Source: Bacillota bacterium
Lineage (GTDB): Bacteria; Bacillota; Clostridia; Acetivibrionales; JANLFN01
Direction: 5' to 3'
Assembly (NCBI GenBank): GCA_023397675.1
Contig: JAEWTV010000123.1
Span: 1 to 64,000, forward strand
Length of the DNA stretch: 64,000 nucleotides
Part shown: piece by piece, positions 42,217 to 51,791 of the stretch
How positions within the stretch are numbered: the first letter of the stretch is position 1
Layout: every line of letters begins with the position of its first letter
The notes under the pieces: generated by a model
The model's database searches: none
What the model saw: only the letters and a program-made list of their open reading frames with translations
What the model was told of the DNA's origin: nothing
Program-made: the position numbers and the translations under genes

Positions 42217-44418
42217 TCATTTATTTAAATCCGTCTGTCTGCATTTATCAATATAGTTTTTCAGTTCCATCAGATATCTCGAAGGAAGCACTTCGTTCTT
42301 CCTTTTTGCATTTGCATGATGTCCCGAAAGGAATAAATACCTTTTGGCACGAGTAATTCCGACATATAAAAGCCTTGCTCTTTCAGATATGTTTTCAAGC
42401 TTGGCCATAAGCACTGAATCTTCAAGCCTTTTGCTGCCATTGACAAGCTTCAGTTCTGATTTTATAACTGCCATAGGATTCCTGAATTCAGACTTCAGAT
42501 ACCACTGTTCACCCTTGTATTTATCGGTAAAATTGACCGGGAAGTCCTCGTATGTAAGACCTGTAAGAAATACAACATCCCACTCGAGTCCTTTTGCTTT
42601 ATGATAAGTTGAAAGAGTTACAACTCCCGGTTTAGGCTCATAGCCCTCCAATTCGCTGATAACACCGGCAAAATAGCTAAACCTGTTCCTGCCCTTTTGA
42701 AGCTCTTCTCCAAGTCCTTCAACTGTCATACCTTCAGAATTAAAAAGATATCTGGCTTCAGTAGCTATCTTATGCGCAACGGCAGTATCTTCCCTGTCGA
42801 AATCCAACTTTTCAGCAATTAGGAGTATTAGTTTTTCAATTTCATATAAGGGTACCTCAAGGAGTTCCTTAATCAGCTCAAAGCCGTCTGAAACATCTTT
42901 CCAAAGCTTTGTTCCGAAAACCTGAGGTTCATCCCCAAATGCTATCTTACCGTCGAAAAGGAATTGTTCAACAGGCTGCGACTGGAGAATTTTTATTATT
43001 TCATCCCCGGTTTTTTCATTTTTATCAGTCAGCTGCCCCATAAAACATTCACCCACCATAACAGCAAACCTATAGGAATCGTGCGGCTTTGCTATAAATG
43101 ACAACATACTTCCTATCTTCTTAAAGGCTTTGTTCCGTGAACCTGATTTATCAAGCAGTTCATACGGAATACCCGTTGTTTCAATAACATTTGCTGCGTA
43201 TGTAATTTTAAAGGAAGTCGGAATAAGTATTGCGGCAGAAAGCTCAGGATGCTCCTTAACCATTCTTCCTGCAGTTTCAATCACATTTGCGACTTCATCC
43301 TCCCAGGATTTGAACACGGCACAATTAAGGCCGCAGCCGCCAACAACAGGATTTGGCCTTTCATCATCGGCAGGCACAGGCTCTATGAACTGTTCTATCA
43401 AGCTTTCCCTGCACTGGTAAACAGGGTGGTTTTCTCTGACATATTTCATGAAATAGTTTGCAAGATTTATTATATCAACACTGCTCCTGCTAGATTGCGT
43501 TATTTTGAACACCTTGGTTTCAGGCATAGAGCAAAAGCTGTTAAACAACTGTGAATCACTTCGTGAAAAGCTTCCGCAAATTGCCTGGTTGCTGTCTCCC
43601 ACCCTTAACAATTTTCCATTTGCAATCATTGTAAGTATGTCGTTCTGTATTTGATTGGAATCCTGGGCTTCATCCTCACACACATAGCTGTATCTTCTGC
43701 GGTAGCTTTCAAGCAGCGCGCTATCCGTCTCCAGAATTTTCTTTGCGTTGTACAGCATGTCGTCAAAGTCAAGAACACCCTCGATTTTCAGCTTGGAATC
43801 ATATATTTCGTAAACCTCGGCAGCACATTTTAGTAAGGAATGCTTGTCAAGATCCCTGGTGTTTTCCACAGCTTCTCTTATACCTATTCCGCTGCATTTA
43901 AAGGCTCCTACAGCTTCCAGCATTACTCTGCCGAATTCCCTGTTCCACCAGTTTTCTAGTACCGATGTCTTTGATGAATCACTCATATTCTGACTTTCAA
44001 CGTAATATTCATACCTTTCTCTGTTATGTGCTTTCCATTGGTTTATGGAATCGGTTATAAGGCCGTTTCTTTTTGTATCGTCAATAACCTCAAAATCATC
44101 GCTGATCAAGGCAATGTCAGGCTTATCCTTTATTATCTGAAGGCAAAGTCCGTGTATGGTTGTAACAAAATAGTCCTTGCCGCCGGTTATTCCCCTGTCT
44201 TCAAGTGCTGCCGCAATACGCTTTTTAAAATTATTTACCGCACTATTCATGTATGTGACAATTAGAATCTTGCCAGGTTTATTATAGCCCTGAGCTATGA
44301 TTTCAGAAGCCCATATGGCAAGGCAGTGGGTTTTGCCACCTCCAGGTATTGCAGGAACTGCGCAAAAGCCTTCTCTGTATTGTTCAACAAGTTCCTTCTG
44401 ACCTTTTCTTAATGCCAT
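42217..44418 (-). CDS. UvrD/PcrA-like SF1 helicase (AddA-like without nuclease)
   Basis: A 733-aa superfamily 1 DNA helicase. All motifs are present: I PAIPGGGKTH (about residues 22-31), Ia IVTYMNSAVNNF, II CEDEAQDSN (about 248), III LLRVGDSNQAICGSF, IV with SSRSS, V STYHKAKGLEWDVVFLTG (about 610) and VI LLYVGITRAKRYLFLSGH (about 690). The chain ends soon after motif VI, so it lacks the C-terminal nuclease domain of AddA. The start overlaps the stop of the upstream gene by ten bases and has GGAGG. It should be the motor of a three-chain complex. Confidence 0.88.
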   Translation of the reverse strand: MALRKGQKELVEQYREGFCAVPAIPGGGKTHCLAIWASEIIAQGYNKPGKILIVTYMNSAVNNFKKRIAAALEDRGITGGKDYFVTTIHGLCLQIIKDKPDIALISDDFEVIDDTKRNGLITDSINQWKAHNRERYEYYVESQNMSDSSKTSVLENWWNREFGRVMLEAVGAFKCSGIGIREAVENTRDLDKHSLLKCAAEVYEIYDSKLKIEGVLDFDDMLYNAKKILETDSALLESYRRRYSYVCEDEAQDSNQIQNDILTMIANGKLLRVGDSNQAICGSFSRSDSQLFNSFCSMPETKVFKITQSSRSSVDIINLANYFMKYVRENHPVYQCRESLIEQFIEPVPADDERPNPVVGGCGLNCAVFKSWEDEVANVIETAGRMVKEHPELSAAILIPTSFKITYAANVIETTGIPYELLDKSGSRNKAFKKIGSMLSFIAKPHDSYRFAVMVGECFMGQLTDKNEKTGDEIIKILQSQPVEQFLFDGKIAFGDEPQVFGTKLWKDVSDGFELIKELLEVPLYEIEKLILLIAEKLDFDREDTAVAHKIATEARYLFNSEGMTVEGLGEELQKGRNRFSYFAGVISELEGYEPKPGVVTLSTYHKAKGLEWDVVFLTGLTYEDFPVNFTDKYKGEQWYLKSEFRNPMAVIKSELKLVNGSKRLEDSVLMAKLENISERARLLYVGITRAKRYLFLSGHHANAKRKNEVLPSRYLMELKNYIDKCRQTDLNK

Positions 44419-46490
44419 TGTCTACCTCCGATTGCCTCATCAAAGCAGTCAGCCAACAAGCCCTGGTTCTCAAAGCCATTTGCAGACAGAGCTGATTCAA
44501 CTGTAATAACTTGCGACCTGCAGTGTTGAAGCAGCTCGCAAATTGTATCGGTAAGTCTTTTTATACCCTTCTCCCATTCTGTCTCCTCAGTATAAATATC
44601 TGCCGCATTCCACGACCTACTTAAAACATTGAAATTTGAAAGCTCCTTTATACTTCGAGGGCTCCAGTTCTCACTTGCAAGGCTTATAATAACTATAATT
44701 TCAGGATTGTAGCCTCCTGCAAGGAATGCAGTGGGGGTTGCAAGAAGAATGCTGTCGTCAGAATTATCCTCATTGAAGATTTCTGCACCTCTTACATGAA
44801 TACCAGTTTTAAGCAGACCAATAAATTCCCTGTCGGAATTTCTATCAAACCTCAACATTGTTGTTGAAAAACTTTTGGCTCCTTCAACTAGCCGCTGCAC
44901 CTGCCTTATATCGTTAGCATTTATATCCAGGCCAAGCATGAGCTCCATAAAGGCTTTCTGATAAAAGGAATAGATCGGTATGGGTTCTTCTCCTATATAT
45001 TTGTCAATCCAATTCTTTATTGAACTATAATGCATCTCATCAAATGACTTATCCATCCTGTCAATACATTTAAGCTCATTTGCTTGAGGCAAAATTAAAT
45101 TATTGCCATAGATTTCTTCTGCCAAAAGACTGCTTCTAACAGCATCCAGCTTTAGCATCAGTCTGATCCATTCTGATATATCAGCCTTAGCCGGTTTGAT
45201 ATTTAATGACGGGTGGCATATTTCTGAAAAGGTAACAAGCGCCCTCACAAACCTATTATCCATTATTGAGGTTTTTCTGGAAATATTATTGATTAATAAA
45301 CCCTTTCGTTCCAGTTCGATAGAAAGAGCGTTTTCAGTTACTGGGTCTGCAAACGTCGATAAAACTGCTATATCACAAGGTTTGTATCCATCCTTGTAAA
45401 CCAGGCTGCAGATCCTTTCTGCCGCTTGTTCAAGCATTTCATTCCTTAATTCGGAAGGTTTTAACCGTACAATACACTTTTGGCGTTCTTCCAGACACTC
45501 TTTTTTATTATATAAAATATTATTTCTCAGTATTTCAGTAAATCTGTTAATGTCCTGACTGCAGGTATAAGAGCTTTTGAGCTCAAGCTCATCATATTTT
45601 TCCAAAAAGCATTGAGCAGTATATTGTGTATCAGCCCCAAACACTTCCCTATACGAGCTTTCAGAGTTATATGCTAAAACGCAGGAATCAATATTAGGTA
45701 TTAAAAATTCTATAAGGTCAATTTCCACCGGAGAGCATGCTTCAAGATTATCTGCAATAAGAGCTTTTACCTTACCAGATAGATGTTTCCTGTATTCAAT
45801 ATCGGTTAACAGCAACCTGTTATAGATTTCAACTGCCATGGCGTCATCAAAAGCACCCAGCTTGAAGCATTTTGCTCTATATGCATTCAAAATGCAATCC
45901 ATATCAGCATAAGCCTGCTTCTTTATTTCATCCTTTTTTTCAAGACAGCCGTACAACCTGCTGCCTATTTCAGAATAGGGTATTCCGGCTGCTGCAGCCC
46001 TGTAATAATTCTGCACGACATAATCAACTATTTTAAGAGTACTTGCACTGATTCCGAAAAACATCCCTTTATTTTTTCTGTGGCTGTCAACCACCTTGTG
46101 AACAAGGTATGCAGCTGCTTCATTGTGTATAAAAACAGGTTTTATATGCTTTTCTTCTATCTCTGAACAGTTTTTTAGAACAATGGGGTACCAGGCTTCG
46201 ATTTCAGACCGGATAAAACTTCTATATGTAGTAATACTCAGGCTGCCTGATTTGTTAGGGGTGCATTTTTTCTTCCACTCCATAACCTGCCTGGAGTTTG
46301 ACACCAGCACAAGTATTTTTTCGCTTGGAACAAAAGATTTTTCTATCATATTCAAGTATTTCTTTTGAAGAAGTGTCGTTTTACCGCTGCCTGCAGTTCC
46401 TTTCAGGATTATGGGCTTTTTCTGCAAATCTGCACAAACAAACTCTTCCTGTTCTTTATAATCCAGAATTAATACCCCCTTAATAAACAT
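44409..46490 (-). CDS. SF1-helicase-like protein with decayed motifs (AddB N-terminal-like)
   Basis: A protein of about 693 aa. The Walker A motif is intact (LKGTAGSGKTTLLQKKY, about residues 30-46) and Ia-like SNSRQVMEW follows. At the Walker B position the chain reads ALIADNLEA instead of DEAQD, and motifs III-VI are not recognisable. AddB likewise keeps a P-loop but has lost helicase function. First gene of the operon. The annotated-looking longer start lies inside the promoter; transcription should start at about 46490, so this ATG would be nearly leaderless. An alternative start is the CTG at 46466, eight bases after AAGGGGG. Confidence 0.72.
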   Translation of the reverse strand: MFIKGVLILDYKEQEEFVCADLQKKPIILKGTAGSGKTTLLQKKYLNMIEKSFVPSEKILVLVSNSRQVMEWKKKCTPNKSGSLSITTYRSFIRSEIEAWYPIVLKNCSEIEEKHIKPVFIHNEAAAYLVHKVVDSHRKNKGMFFGISASTLKIVDYVVQNYYRAAAAGIPYSEIGSRLYGCLEKKDEIKKQAYADMDCILNAYRAKCFKLGAFDDAMAVEIYNRLLLTDIEYRKHLSGKVKALIADNLEACSPVEIDLIEFLIPNIDSCVLAYNSESSYREVFGADTQYTAQCFLEKYDELELKSSYTCSQDINRFTEILRNNILYNKKECLEERQKCIVRLKPSELRNEMLEQAAERICSLVYKDGYKPCDIAVLSTFADPVTENALSIELERKGLLINNISRKTSIMDNRFVRALVTFSEICHPSLNIKPAKADISEWIRLMLKLDAVRSSLLAEEIYGNNLILPQANELKCIDRMDKSFDEMHYSSIKNWIDKYIGEEPIPIYSFYQKAFMELMLGLDINANDIRQVQRLVEGAKSFSTTMLRFDRNSDREFIGLLKTGIHVRGAEIFNEDNSDDSILLATPTAFLAGGYNPEIIVIISLASENWSPRSIKELSNFNVLSRSWNAADIYTEETEWEKGIKRLTDTICELLQHCRSQVITVESALSANGFENQGLLADCFDEAIGGRQWH

Positions 46491-46496
46491 GTCTAT

Positions 46497-46502
46497 ATTA
46501 TA
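46497..46502 (-). promoter_or_regulatory. Extended -10 promoter of the helicase/nuclease operon
   Basis: TGGTATAAT on the minus strand, an extended -10. No good -35 stands upstream. Its position shows that the 5'-most ATG of the frame cannot be the start. Confidence 0.55.
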
Positions 46503-46576
46503 CCATTTCAGGTACATAATTGGATACCCTGTCGAAAATGTAACAAATTAATTATTAAATTCTTTATCAGATGCGT

Positions 46577-46582
46577 TATAAT
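46577..46582 (+). promoter_or_regulatory. -10 element of the threonine aldolase gene
   Basis: TATAAT 23 bases upstream of the ATG, with no clear -35. The leader would be about 17 bases, enough for the AGAGGGGG ribosome site. Confidence 0.45.
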
Positions 46583-46605
46583 ACTATAGAAGAGGGGGAT
46601 TACAA

Positions 46606-47640
46606 ATGAAAATAATTGATTTGAGAAGCGACACTGTAACAGTTCCTACACAGGCCATGCGTGAAGCAATGTATAAGGCTGAAGTGGGAGATGATGTATA
46701 TGGAGATGATCCTACAGTCAGGAAATTGGAGCAATATGCCGCTGAAATAGCCGGCAAGGACGCAGCGCTGTTTGTCCCAAGCGGCACCTTTGGCAATCAG
46801 CTTGCCTTGTTCACCCACTGCAGGCACGGCAGCGAAGTAATTCTCGGAGACGATACGCATATTGTTCAGCACGAGGTTGGGGCTGCTTCAGTCATTGCAG
46901 GTGTTAATCTGAGGACCCTTAAATCCAGCAATGGAGCATTGGACCCTTCTGAAGTAGAAAGTAAAATAAGGGAAGAAGATATACATTATCCGTCTACAGG
47001 CCTCATATGTCTGGAGAATGCCCATTCAAACGGCAGAGTCATATCCCTTGACAATATGAACCGTATTTATACTATAGCCTTGAAACACAAAGTTCCGGTA
47101 CACCTTGACGGTGCAAGGCTCTTTAATGCAGCCTCCTACCTCAAAGTAGATCCAAAAGATATAACACGTTATTGTGACAGTGTAATGTTTTGTCTTTCAA
47201 AAGGCTTGTGTGCTCCTGTAGGCTCAATACTTGCGGGTGATTATGAGTTTATTGAAAAAGCCAGAAAAGGAAGAAAGCTGATGGGCGGCGGGCTCAGGCA
47301 GGCAGGTTTCCTAGCGGCTGCAGGAATTGTAGCACTAAGGGACATGCGTAAAAGGCTTGACGAAGACCATAACAATGCAATTGCGCTTGCTGCAGAGCTG
47401 GAGAAAATTCCGGGAATCAAGCTAAACATGGATGACATACACATTAACATGGTGTTTTTTGATATGAGCGGTACCGGCTTTGACGGGGATAGGCTTGTTG
47501 AAGAGCTGCTTAAGAGGAATATAAAGATACTGTCTCCTGAAAACGGGCTGATGAGGCTTGTAACGAATTACTGGGTAACACGTGAGGACATAAATTACGT
47601 GGCTAAATCCATCAGGATGGCACTTGCACAGATTTCGTAG
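46606..47640 (+). CDS. ltaE: Low-specificity L-threonine aldolase
   Basis: A 344-aa PLP enzyme that cleaves L-threonine (or allo-threonine) to glycine and acetaldehyde. IDLRSDTVTVPTQAMREAM at the N terminus and VGDDVYGDDPTV (about residues 28-39) are the family hallmarks. VHLDGARLFNAA (about 166-177) precedes the PLP Lys in FCLSKGLCAPVGS (about 194-206). Length is standard. GAGGGGG is seven bases before the ATG. Single-gene unit. Confidence 0.94.
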   Translation: MKIIDLRSDTVTVPTQAMREAMYKAEVGDDVYGDDPTVRKLEQYAAEIAGKDAALFVPSGTFGNQLALFTHCRHGSEVILGDDTHIVQHEVGAASVIAGVNLRTLKSSNGALDPSEVESKIREEDIHYPSTGLICLENAHSNGRVISLDNMNRIYTIALKHKVPVHLDGARLFNAASYLKVDPKDITRYCDSVMFCLSKGLCAPVGSILAGDYEFIEKARKGRKLMGGGLRQAGFLAAAGIVALRDMRKRLDEDHNNAIALAAELEKIPGIKLNMDDIHINMVFFDMSGTGFDGDRLVEELLKRNIKILSPENGLMRLVTNYWVTREDINYVAKSIRMALAQIS

Positions 47641-47754
47641 AGGGTAGCTGCGCCATGGATCTGTGCTAATATATTCATCTAGAATATCAAACAAATAAAA
47701 CTATTACAATTAAGTGAAATCTTAAGTATGGTTCAAGAAGGAGGTGCCTTAGTA

Positions 47755-48078
47755 ATGAATAGAGCAGAATTTGAACAGAAAATTATGGAACATAACTTAA
47801 TGACATTTTATGATGGTCACATATATCCACCTTTTGATGACGGATGGCGTACATATACCAAAGTTAACGAATATGTTAATGAAGCCGGATTATACGGTGT
47901 TTATAAAGACACAGACGGGAAATGGATTTATTATATAACTGAGTATAATGATAGAGGCCCACAAATGAGATATCGCAAACAATGTGATACAGAACATGAA
48001 GCTTTTGAACAGCTTTTTGAAAAAGTAATGAGGTTTAAGGCAACAACTAATAGGAAAAGAGCTGAAAGCAAGCTTTAA
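47755..48078 (+). CDS. Small protein of unknown function, possibly an immunity protein
   Basis: A 107-aa soluble protein rich in aromatic residues: GHIYPPFDDGWRTYTKVNEY, then LYGVYKDTDGKWIYYITEYN and a C-terminal helix with EAFEQLFEKVMRFK. The alternation of aromatic beta strands with an acidic C-terminal helix is reminiscent of Imm59-like immunity proteins, but I cannot confirm the family. The start is the ATG nine bases after AAGGAGG rather than the upstream in-frame codons. No toxin gene is adjacent. Confidence 0.55.
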   Translation: MNRAEFEQKIMEHNLMTFYDGHIYPPFDDGWRTYTKVNEYVNEAGLYGVYKDTDGKWIYYITEYNDRGPQMRYRKQCDTEHEAFEQLFEKVMRFKATTNRKRAESKL

Positions 48079-48088
48079 AATTTATTAA

Positions 48089-48646
48089 GTGCATCAATCA
48101 AAAAAAATACAACGAAATTTTACTACAAAGCAAGAGGATATTGATATTACATTAGAACACCTTGATCAAATTATAAGTAATATTTGGGGAGAAAACTATA
48201 CCTATACATTTACAAATGGCATAGATATAATCGAAAAGCAATCACACGAGCCAATACTCAGCGTATATTGTTATACCCCATATGACTCTCTTAAAAAGCA
48301 AAACAATTATGATATTATGATACCATTCATGCACCATTTTGGTGAAATATATTTCTTTAATGGAAAAGAATTAGCCAATGATTTTGTAACGCACTACGTT
48401 GACACAAATGCTATTTATTTCATGTATTACAGAGATGTTATAAAAACAGACTTTAAAGGTAAAAAAATATGGCAAAGACATTTTGCATACAATAAGGAAA
48501 ATGATATTTACCTCCATACTCATATTTTCTTATCAACATGGAGTTGGAATAATGAACAATACCCGTCTGATGAATACATTTGTATTACTAATGGATTTAA
48601 TTCTTATTTGGTAAATAAAGAAGATGGCGAAATGAGCAGAATTTAG
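48089..48646 (+). CDS. Protein of unknown function with weak start (185 aa)
   Basis: A 185-aa frame beginning at GTG with no ribosome binding site. It is Tyr/Asn/Ile-rich and AT-rich, with PYDSLKKQNNYDIMIPFMHH and ANDFVTHYVDTNAIYFMYYR. No signal, no membrane helix, no recognised domain. It may be a gene whose true 5' end was lost when the cluster was rearranged, or it may be translated by coupling from the gene ten bases upstream. Confidence 0.45.
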   Translation: MHQSKKIQRNFTTKQEDIDITLEHLDQIISNIWGENYTYTFTNGIDIIEKQSHEPILSVYCYTPYDSLKKQNNYDIMIPFMHHFGEIYFFNGKELANDFVTHYVDTNAIYFMYYRDVIKTDFKGKKIWQRHFAYNKENDIYLHTHIFLSTWSWNNEQYPSDEYICITNGFNSYLVNKEDGEMSRI

Positions 48647-48647
48647 C

Positions 48648-48767
48648 ATGGTCGAAAGACTACCAAAGCCAACTTATGATAAATATATTACAAAAGACCG
48701 GGAACTACCTATAGATCATATTTTTAAGAATTTGCCCTCAGTATGTATCACTGCAGCTGGATTTTAA
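48648..48767 (+). pseudogene. Short fragment, likely a truncated gene
   Basis: A 39-codon frame starting MVERLPKPTYDKYITKDREL, one base after the previous stop. It looks like the N terminus of a longer protein that is cut off. No ribosome site is visible, but reinitiation after the upstream gene is possible. Confidence 0.3.
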
Positions 48768-48844
48768 GCTAATTCCTTTTTACTCAACACATCTGTTACA
48801 CCCAATATTATAAAGTTACCTTTAAATAGGCGTAATAACACTAT

Positions 48845-49141
48845 CTACGGGGCAAATACATCCTCGTAAATATCTGGATATGTATTTTTTACCCATTCTA
48901 AAAAGCCGACTTTATCCAAAACAATACCTGCTTGAATTGTTTCACCTTTTTCTACTCTGTTTCGTAAAATGTGAAGTTTATGTATTAGCCATTGCATTGG
49001 AGTAGAATTGCCGTAATTATAAGCATCATTAAACCTATTAATTAATTCCATAGGCAGGCTTTTAGTCTCACTTAAAAATTTATCAAGCTCTCTATTATAT
49101 TCTGAAGGTAACTTTATTCTACAGATATCAATAAAATCCAT
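48845..49141 (-). CDS. Small helical protein of unknown function (98 aa)
   Basis: A 98-aa mostly helical soluble protein, beginning MDFIDICRIKLPSEYN and ending YPDIYEDVFAP. The start is the sixth codon of the longer frame, because AAGGAG is then six bases upstream. Not recognised. It lies in the orphan cluster of small genes between ltaE and the lipoprotein genes and points the other way from its left neighbours. Confidence 0.5.
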   Translation of the reverse strand: MDFIDICRIKLPSEYNRELDKFLSETKSLPMELINRFNDAYNYGNSTPMQWLIHKLHILRNRVEKGETIQAGIVLDKVGFLEWVKNTYPDIYEDVFAP

Positions 49142-49186
49142 AACTTTCTCCTTCATTTTGTAATTTGACTTCTGATATATTTGCCT

Positions 49187-50449
49187 TTATTTAAAATAAT
49201 TCTTTGCAGCACCCAACACATCAGATACTGTTTTGGTACCTTTAAGAAGATTCTTACTAATATAAGAGTTAAGGTTGTTATCCATGACAAATTTGTTTTT
49301 ATCGCTTAGATAAACCTTGACCTCGTCATATTCTACTTCATCACCTTTATTCAACGCTGTTATAATAATTACATCGTTTTCCCCATCATGATTAACATCT
49401 TTAAATGCTATGGCTCTTATGCCATAATACCCCAGATTGCTGGAGTTGAAATCAGGGAATTCATACTTTACATTACCATCGTTACCCAATAAGTAAAATT
49501 TCAAAGACTTCAACACTCCATTTGACGATTCTTTGAATCCGGATACAAACCACATACTTCCGAACCCTGTTAATGATGTTTTAAAGCACTGCTCTCTTAT
49601 TATTTGAAGATTTGTCGAAGGAAAATCCGATTTAATATTTTCCCATTGGCTTTTCTGTTTAAAGTATTTTGAAATGTCAGAAAAATTCAAACTAAAAAGA
49701 GCATAGTCACCAATTACATGTGCGGTAGATACAGAGAATACTAACCCAGTAGATGTAAAATAATAAGTTTCATCATTCTCAAAAGCAGTTTTCAGATCAT
49801 CTTTATTAAAATAATCTTTTTTAATAGCTGTAAAATCTATAGTACCACGGCCATCAACGAGTTGAGACTTATTAATTAATAGTTGTACAAAATCGCTATT
49901 TACATTAACAATATCAGATAGCTTTATTAATTCGCCAGTTTTCATGTCAATATTTATTGTATTGCAAAAACTAAAAGGGTGAGCTGCTTTCTTAGCATAA
50001 CAATTTCCTGTTAAAAGTATGCTTAATAAATTATTACTGCTCCATATAACATCATAATCAAGATTATACCATTCAATCCAGCTTACATCTTCGCGGAGAT
50101 CAGCGATCAAAGCTACATTTTTTATTAACTCATTTATTTTTGCCTGTTTTGTTTTATCAGAAAGCCCATTTATTTGTGGAAAGAAAACCTTTATGTCATT
50201 TGAGTTTTTATCAAAACTTGTTTTTACTACATTGTAATCAGAAATAACACCTTTAATGGAAGCAGCCTCTTTTTTACTACTGGTATTTTGTGATTCAGAA
50301 GAAGCTACAGGCATATTAGTTGCCGCAGCAGATGAAGTATCATAATTATTTATACCGGTATTTAATAGAGCTGTATTTGACTCGTTACTGCTGCATCCAG
50401 TCATAGATAAAATAAGTAATGTACATATGATTATACTGACTTTCTTCAT
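49187..50449 (-). CDS. Lipoprotein, DUF3298-like with a C-terminal FG-GAP-like segment
   Basis: A 420-aa lipoprotein with lipobox SMTGC (Cys about residue 19) and a Ser/Thr/Asn linker. The middle has IDMKTGELIKLSDIVNVNSD (about 168-187), the pattern seen before the loop in DUF3298/RsiV-like domains. Near the C terminus, FKDVNHDGENDVIII (about 350) is a calcium-loop repeat of the FG-GAP kind. GAGGTG precedes the ATG. Last of four secreted-protein genes on this strand. Confidence 0.7.
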   Translation of the reverse strand: MKKVSIIICTLLILSMTGCSSNESNTALLNTGINNYDTSSAAATNMPVASSESQNTSSKKEAASIKGVISDYNVVKTSFDKNSNDIKVFFPQINGLSDKTKQAKINELIKNVALIADLREDVSWIEWYNLDYDVIWSSNNLLSILLTGNCYAKKAAHPFSFCNTINIDMKTGELIKLSDIVNVNSDFVQLLINKSQLVDGRGTIDFTAIKKDYFNKDDLKTAFENDETYYFTSTGLVFSVSTAHVIGDYALFSLNFSDISKYFKQKSQWENIKSDFPSTNLQIIREQCFKTSLTGFGSMWFVSGFKESSNGVLKSLKFYLLGNDGNVKYEFPDFNSSNLGYYGIRAIAFKDVNHDGENDVIIITALNKGDEVEYDEVKVYLSDKNKFVMDNNLNSYISKNLLKGTKTVSDVLGAAKNYFK

Positions 50450-50543
50450 TAGTCACCTCGTAAAAAATTATATGTTGTCTTTATAAATGCTGCTAATTCA
50501 ATATTTACTTTCAAAACCCTAAATTTCCTACTAAGTTGCAAAG

Positions 50544-51767
50544 CTATTCTTTGTAATTAAAAAGAATTTTTGAATCTTTCCTATCAGTTGCCCACTCTAC
50601 CATTGGCTGAGGTAATTTCTGAGAATATTTTTTATCATTGGTATAATACTCTATATAGTCATCTTTAACTATTGCAGCATACATATACTTTTGGGACATT
50701 ATATAGAAACAGTATCCATGCATTCCTCTTAACATAGATGTACCAGCACTAACCTTTTCTCCATCCAGTATATCTTCTGTATAGCTTACACCTTGAGTAT
50801 ATTGAATAAATGATTCATACTCAGAACCAACAAGCCTCTTAAAAGTTTCATCTTGTTCCTTTGTTTCTACAATACCCACCTGTAGTGCTGTAGGTAAGGA
50901 AATATCAACCTTTTCTTTTGTGAAGTTAGAGTCAAATCCCACGCCCATCCCGCAATAATAATCATATCCATTAGAATTCAAATGCAACAAGTTATTTTCT
51001 ATCTTAAATTCAAATATTATATTATCTTCCTTTTTATCATATGTAGTATCATTAAATACAGTTTTTGCAACACCATTTTTTATAATGCCAAAGCTTTCCA
51101 ATGCTCCAGTATGTGTACCATTGAAAGCGTATAGTTCATAATAAAACAAATCATCAAACAACACTTTTATATCAGCTTCCGAACCACCAAAATAGCCAGA
51201 GTTTTTGCCTGTCCAATGTCCATCAAATCTCATAATAGCTGTACCCGGCTGCTTTGGAGGAGTTATATCTGAACCTTCTCTAATTAGATACAATGGATAC
51301 ACAACATTATCCTTTTTCCAACATCCTTCAATATAATCATTTGTTCTAAACACACCTTTCATTTCTACTTTTTTGTCTGCATCTTCTGTAAGAGAAATGG
51401 TTTGGAAATCTTTCATTTCAGCAAAGCCATTAACAGAACCTTCCAACTTGATATTAGTTTTGTACTGATCATAGTAATAAACCCCTGAAACCTTGTTGCC
51501 GGAAATATCTAGCTTTGCGTGCACCTTTGAATTACCTATTAAGCCATTAAACCAACTTTTATCATTAGTCGATTGTTTAGTTTCAGTTGTTGACTGTTGA
51601 ATTGTTTTGGGTTGAATAATAGTTTTTTGTGTCATTGTTGATTGTTCTAGCTTTACAACCGATGACATAGTTATTGAAGTACTTTTATCTGATTTTTTTA
51701 GATCACTATTACTACTACAACCAGCGAATAGTATAGAAATAAACAATAGAATAATTACTTTCTTCAT
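50544..51767 (-). CDS. Lipoprotein of unknown function (407 aa)
   Basis: A signal peptide ending in the lipobox LFAGC (Cys about residue 17), a Thr/Gln/Ser linker (about 20-68), then two beta-rich segments. NKVSGVYYYDQYKTNIKLEG (about 89-108) and IEGCWKKDNVVYPLYLIREG read like repeats of a lipocalin- or CBM-like sheet. TAMRFDGHWTGKNSGYFGG marks a second unit. No enzyme motif. It lies 94 bases from the next lipoprotein gene downstream and 24 from the one upstream. Confidence 0.65.
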   Translation of the reverse strand: MKKVIILLFISILFAGCSSNSDLKKSDKSTSITMSSVVKLEQSTMTQKTIIQPKTIQQSTTETKQSTNDKSWFNGLIGNSKVHAKLDISGNKVSGVYYYDQYKTNIKLEGSVNGFAEMKDFQTISLTEDADKKVEMKGVFRTNDYIEGCWKKDNVVYPLYLIREGSDITPPKQPGTAIMRFDGHWTGKNSGYFGGSEADIKVLFDDLFYYELYAFNGTHTGALESFGIIKNGVAKTVFNDTTYDKKEDNIIFEFKIENNLLHLNSNGYDYYCGMGVGFDSNFTKEKVDISLPTALQVGIVETKEQDETFKRLVGSEYESFIQYTQGVSYTEDILDGEKVSAGTSMLRGMHGYCFYIMSQKYMYAAIVKDDYIEYYTNDKKYSQKLPQPMVEWATDRKDSKILFNYKE

Positions 51768-51791
51768 TAATGTTCTCCTATGTAAATTTCA

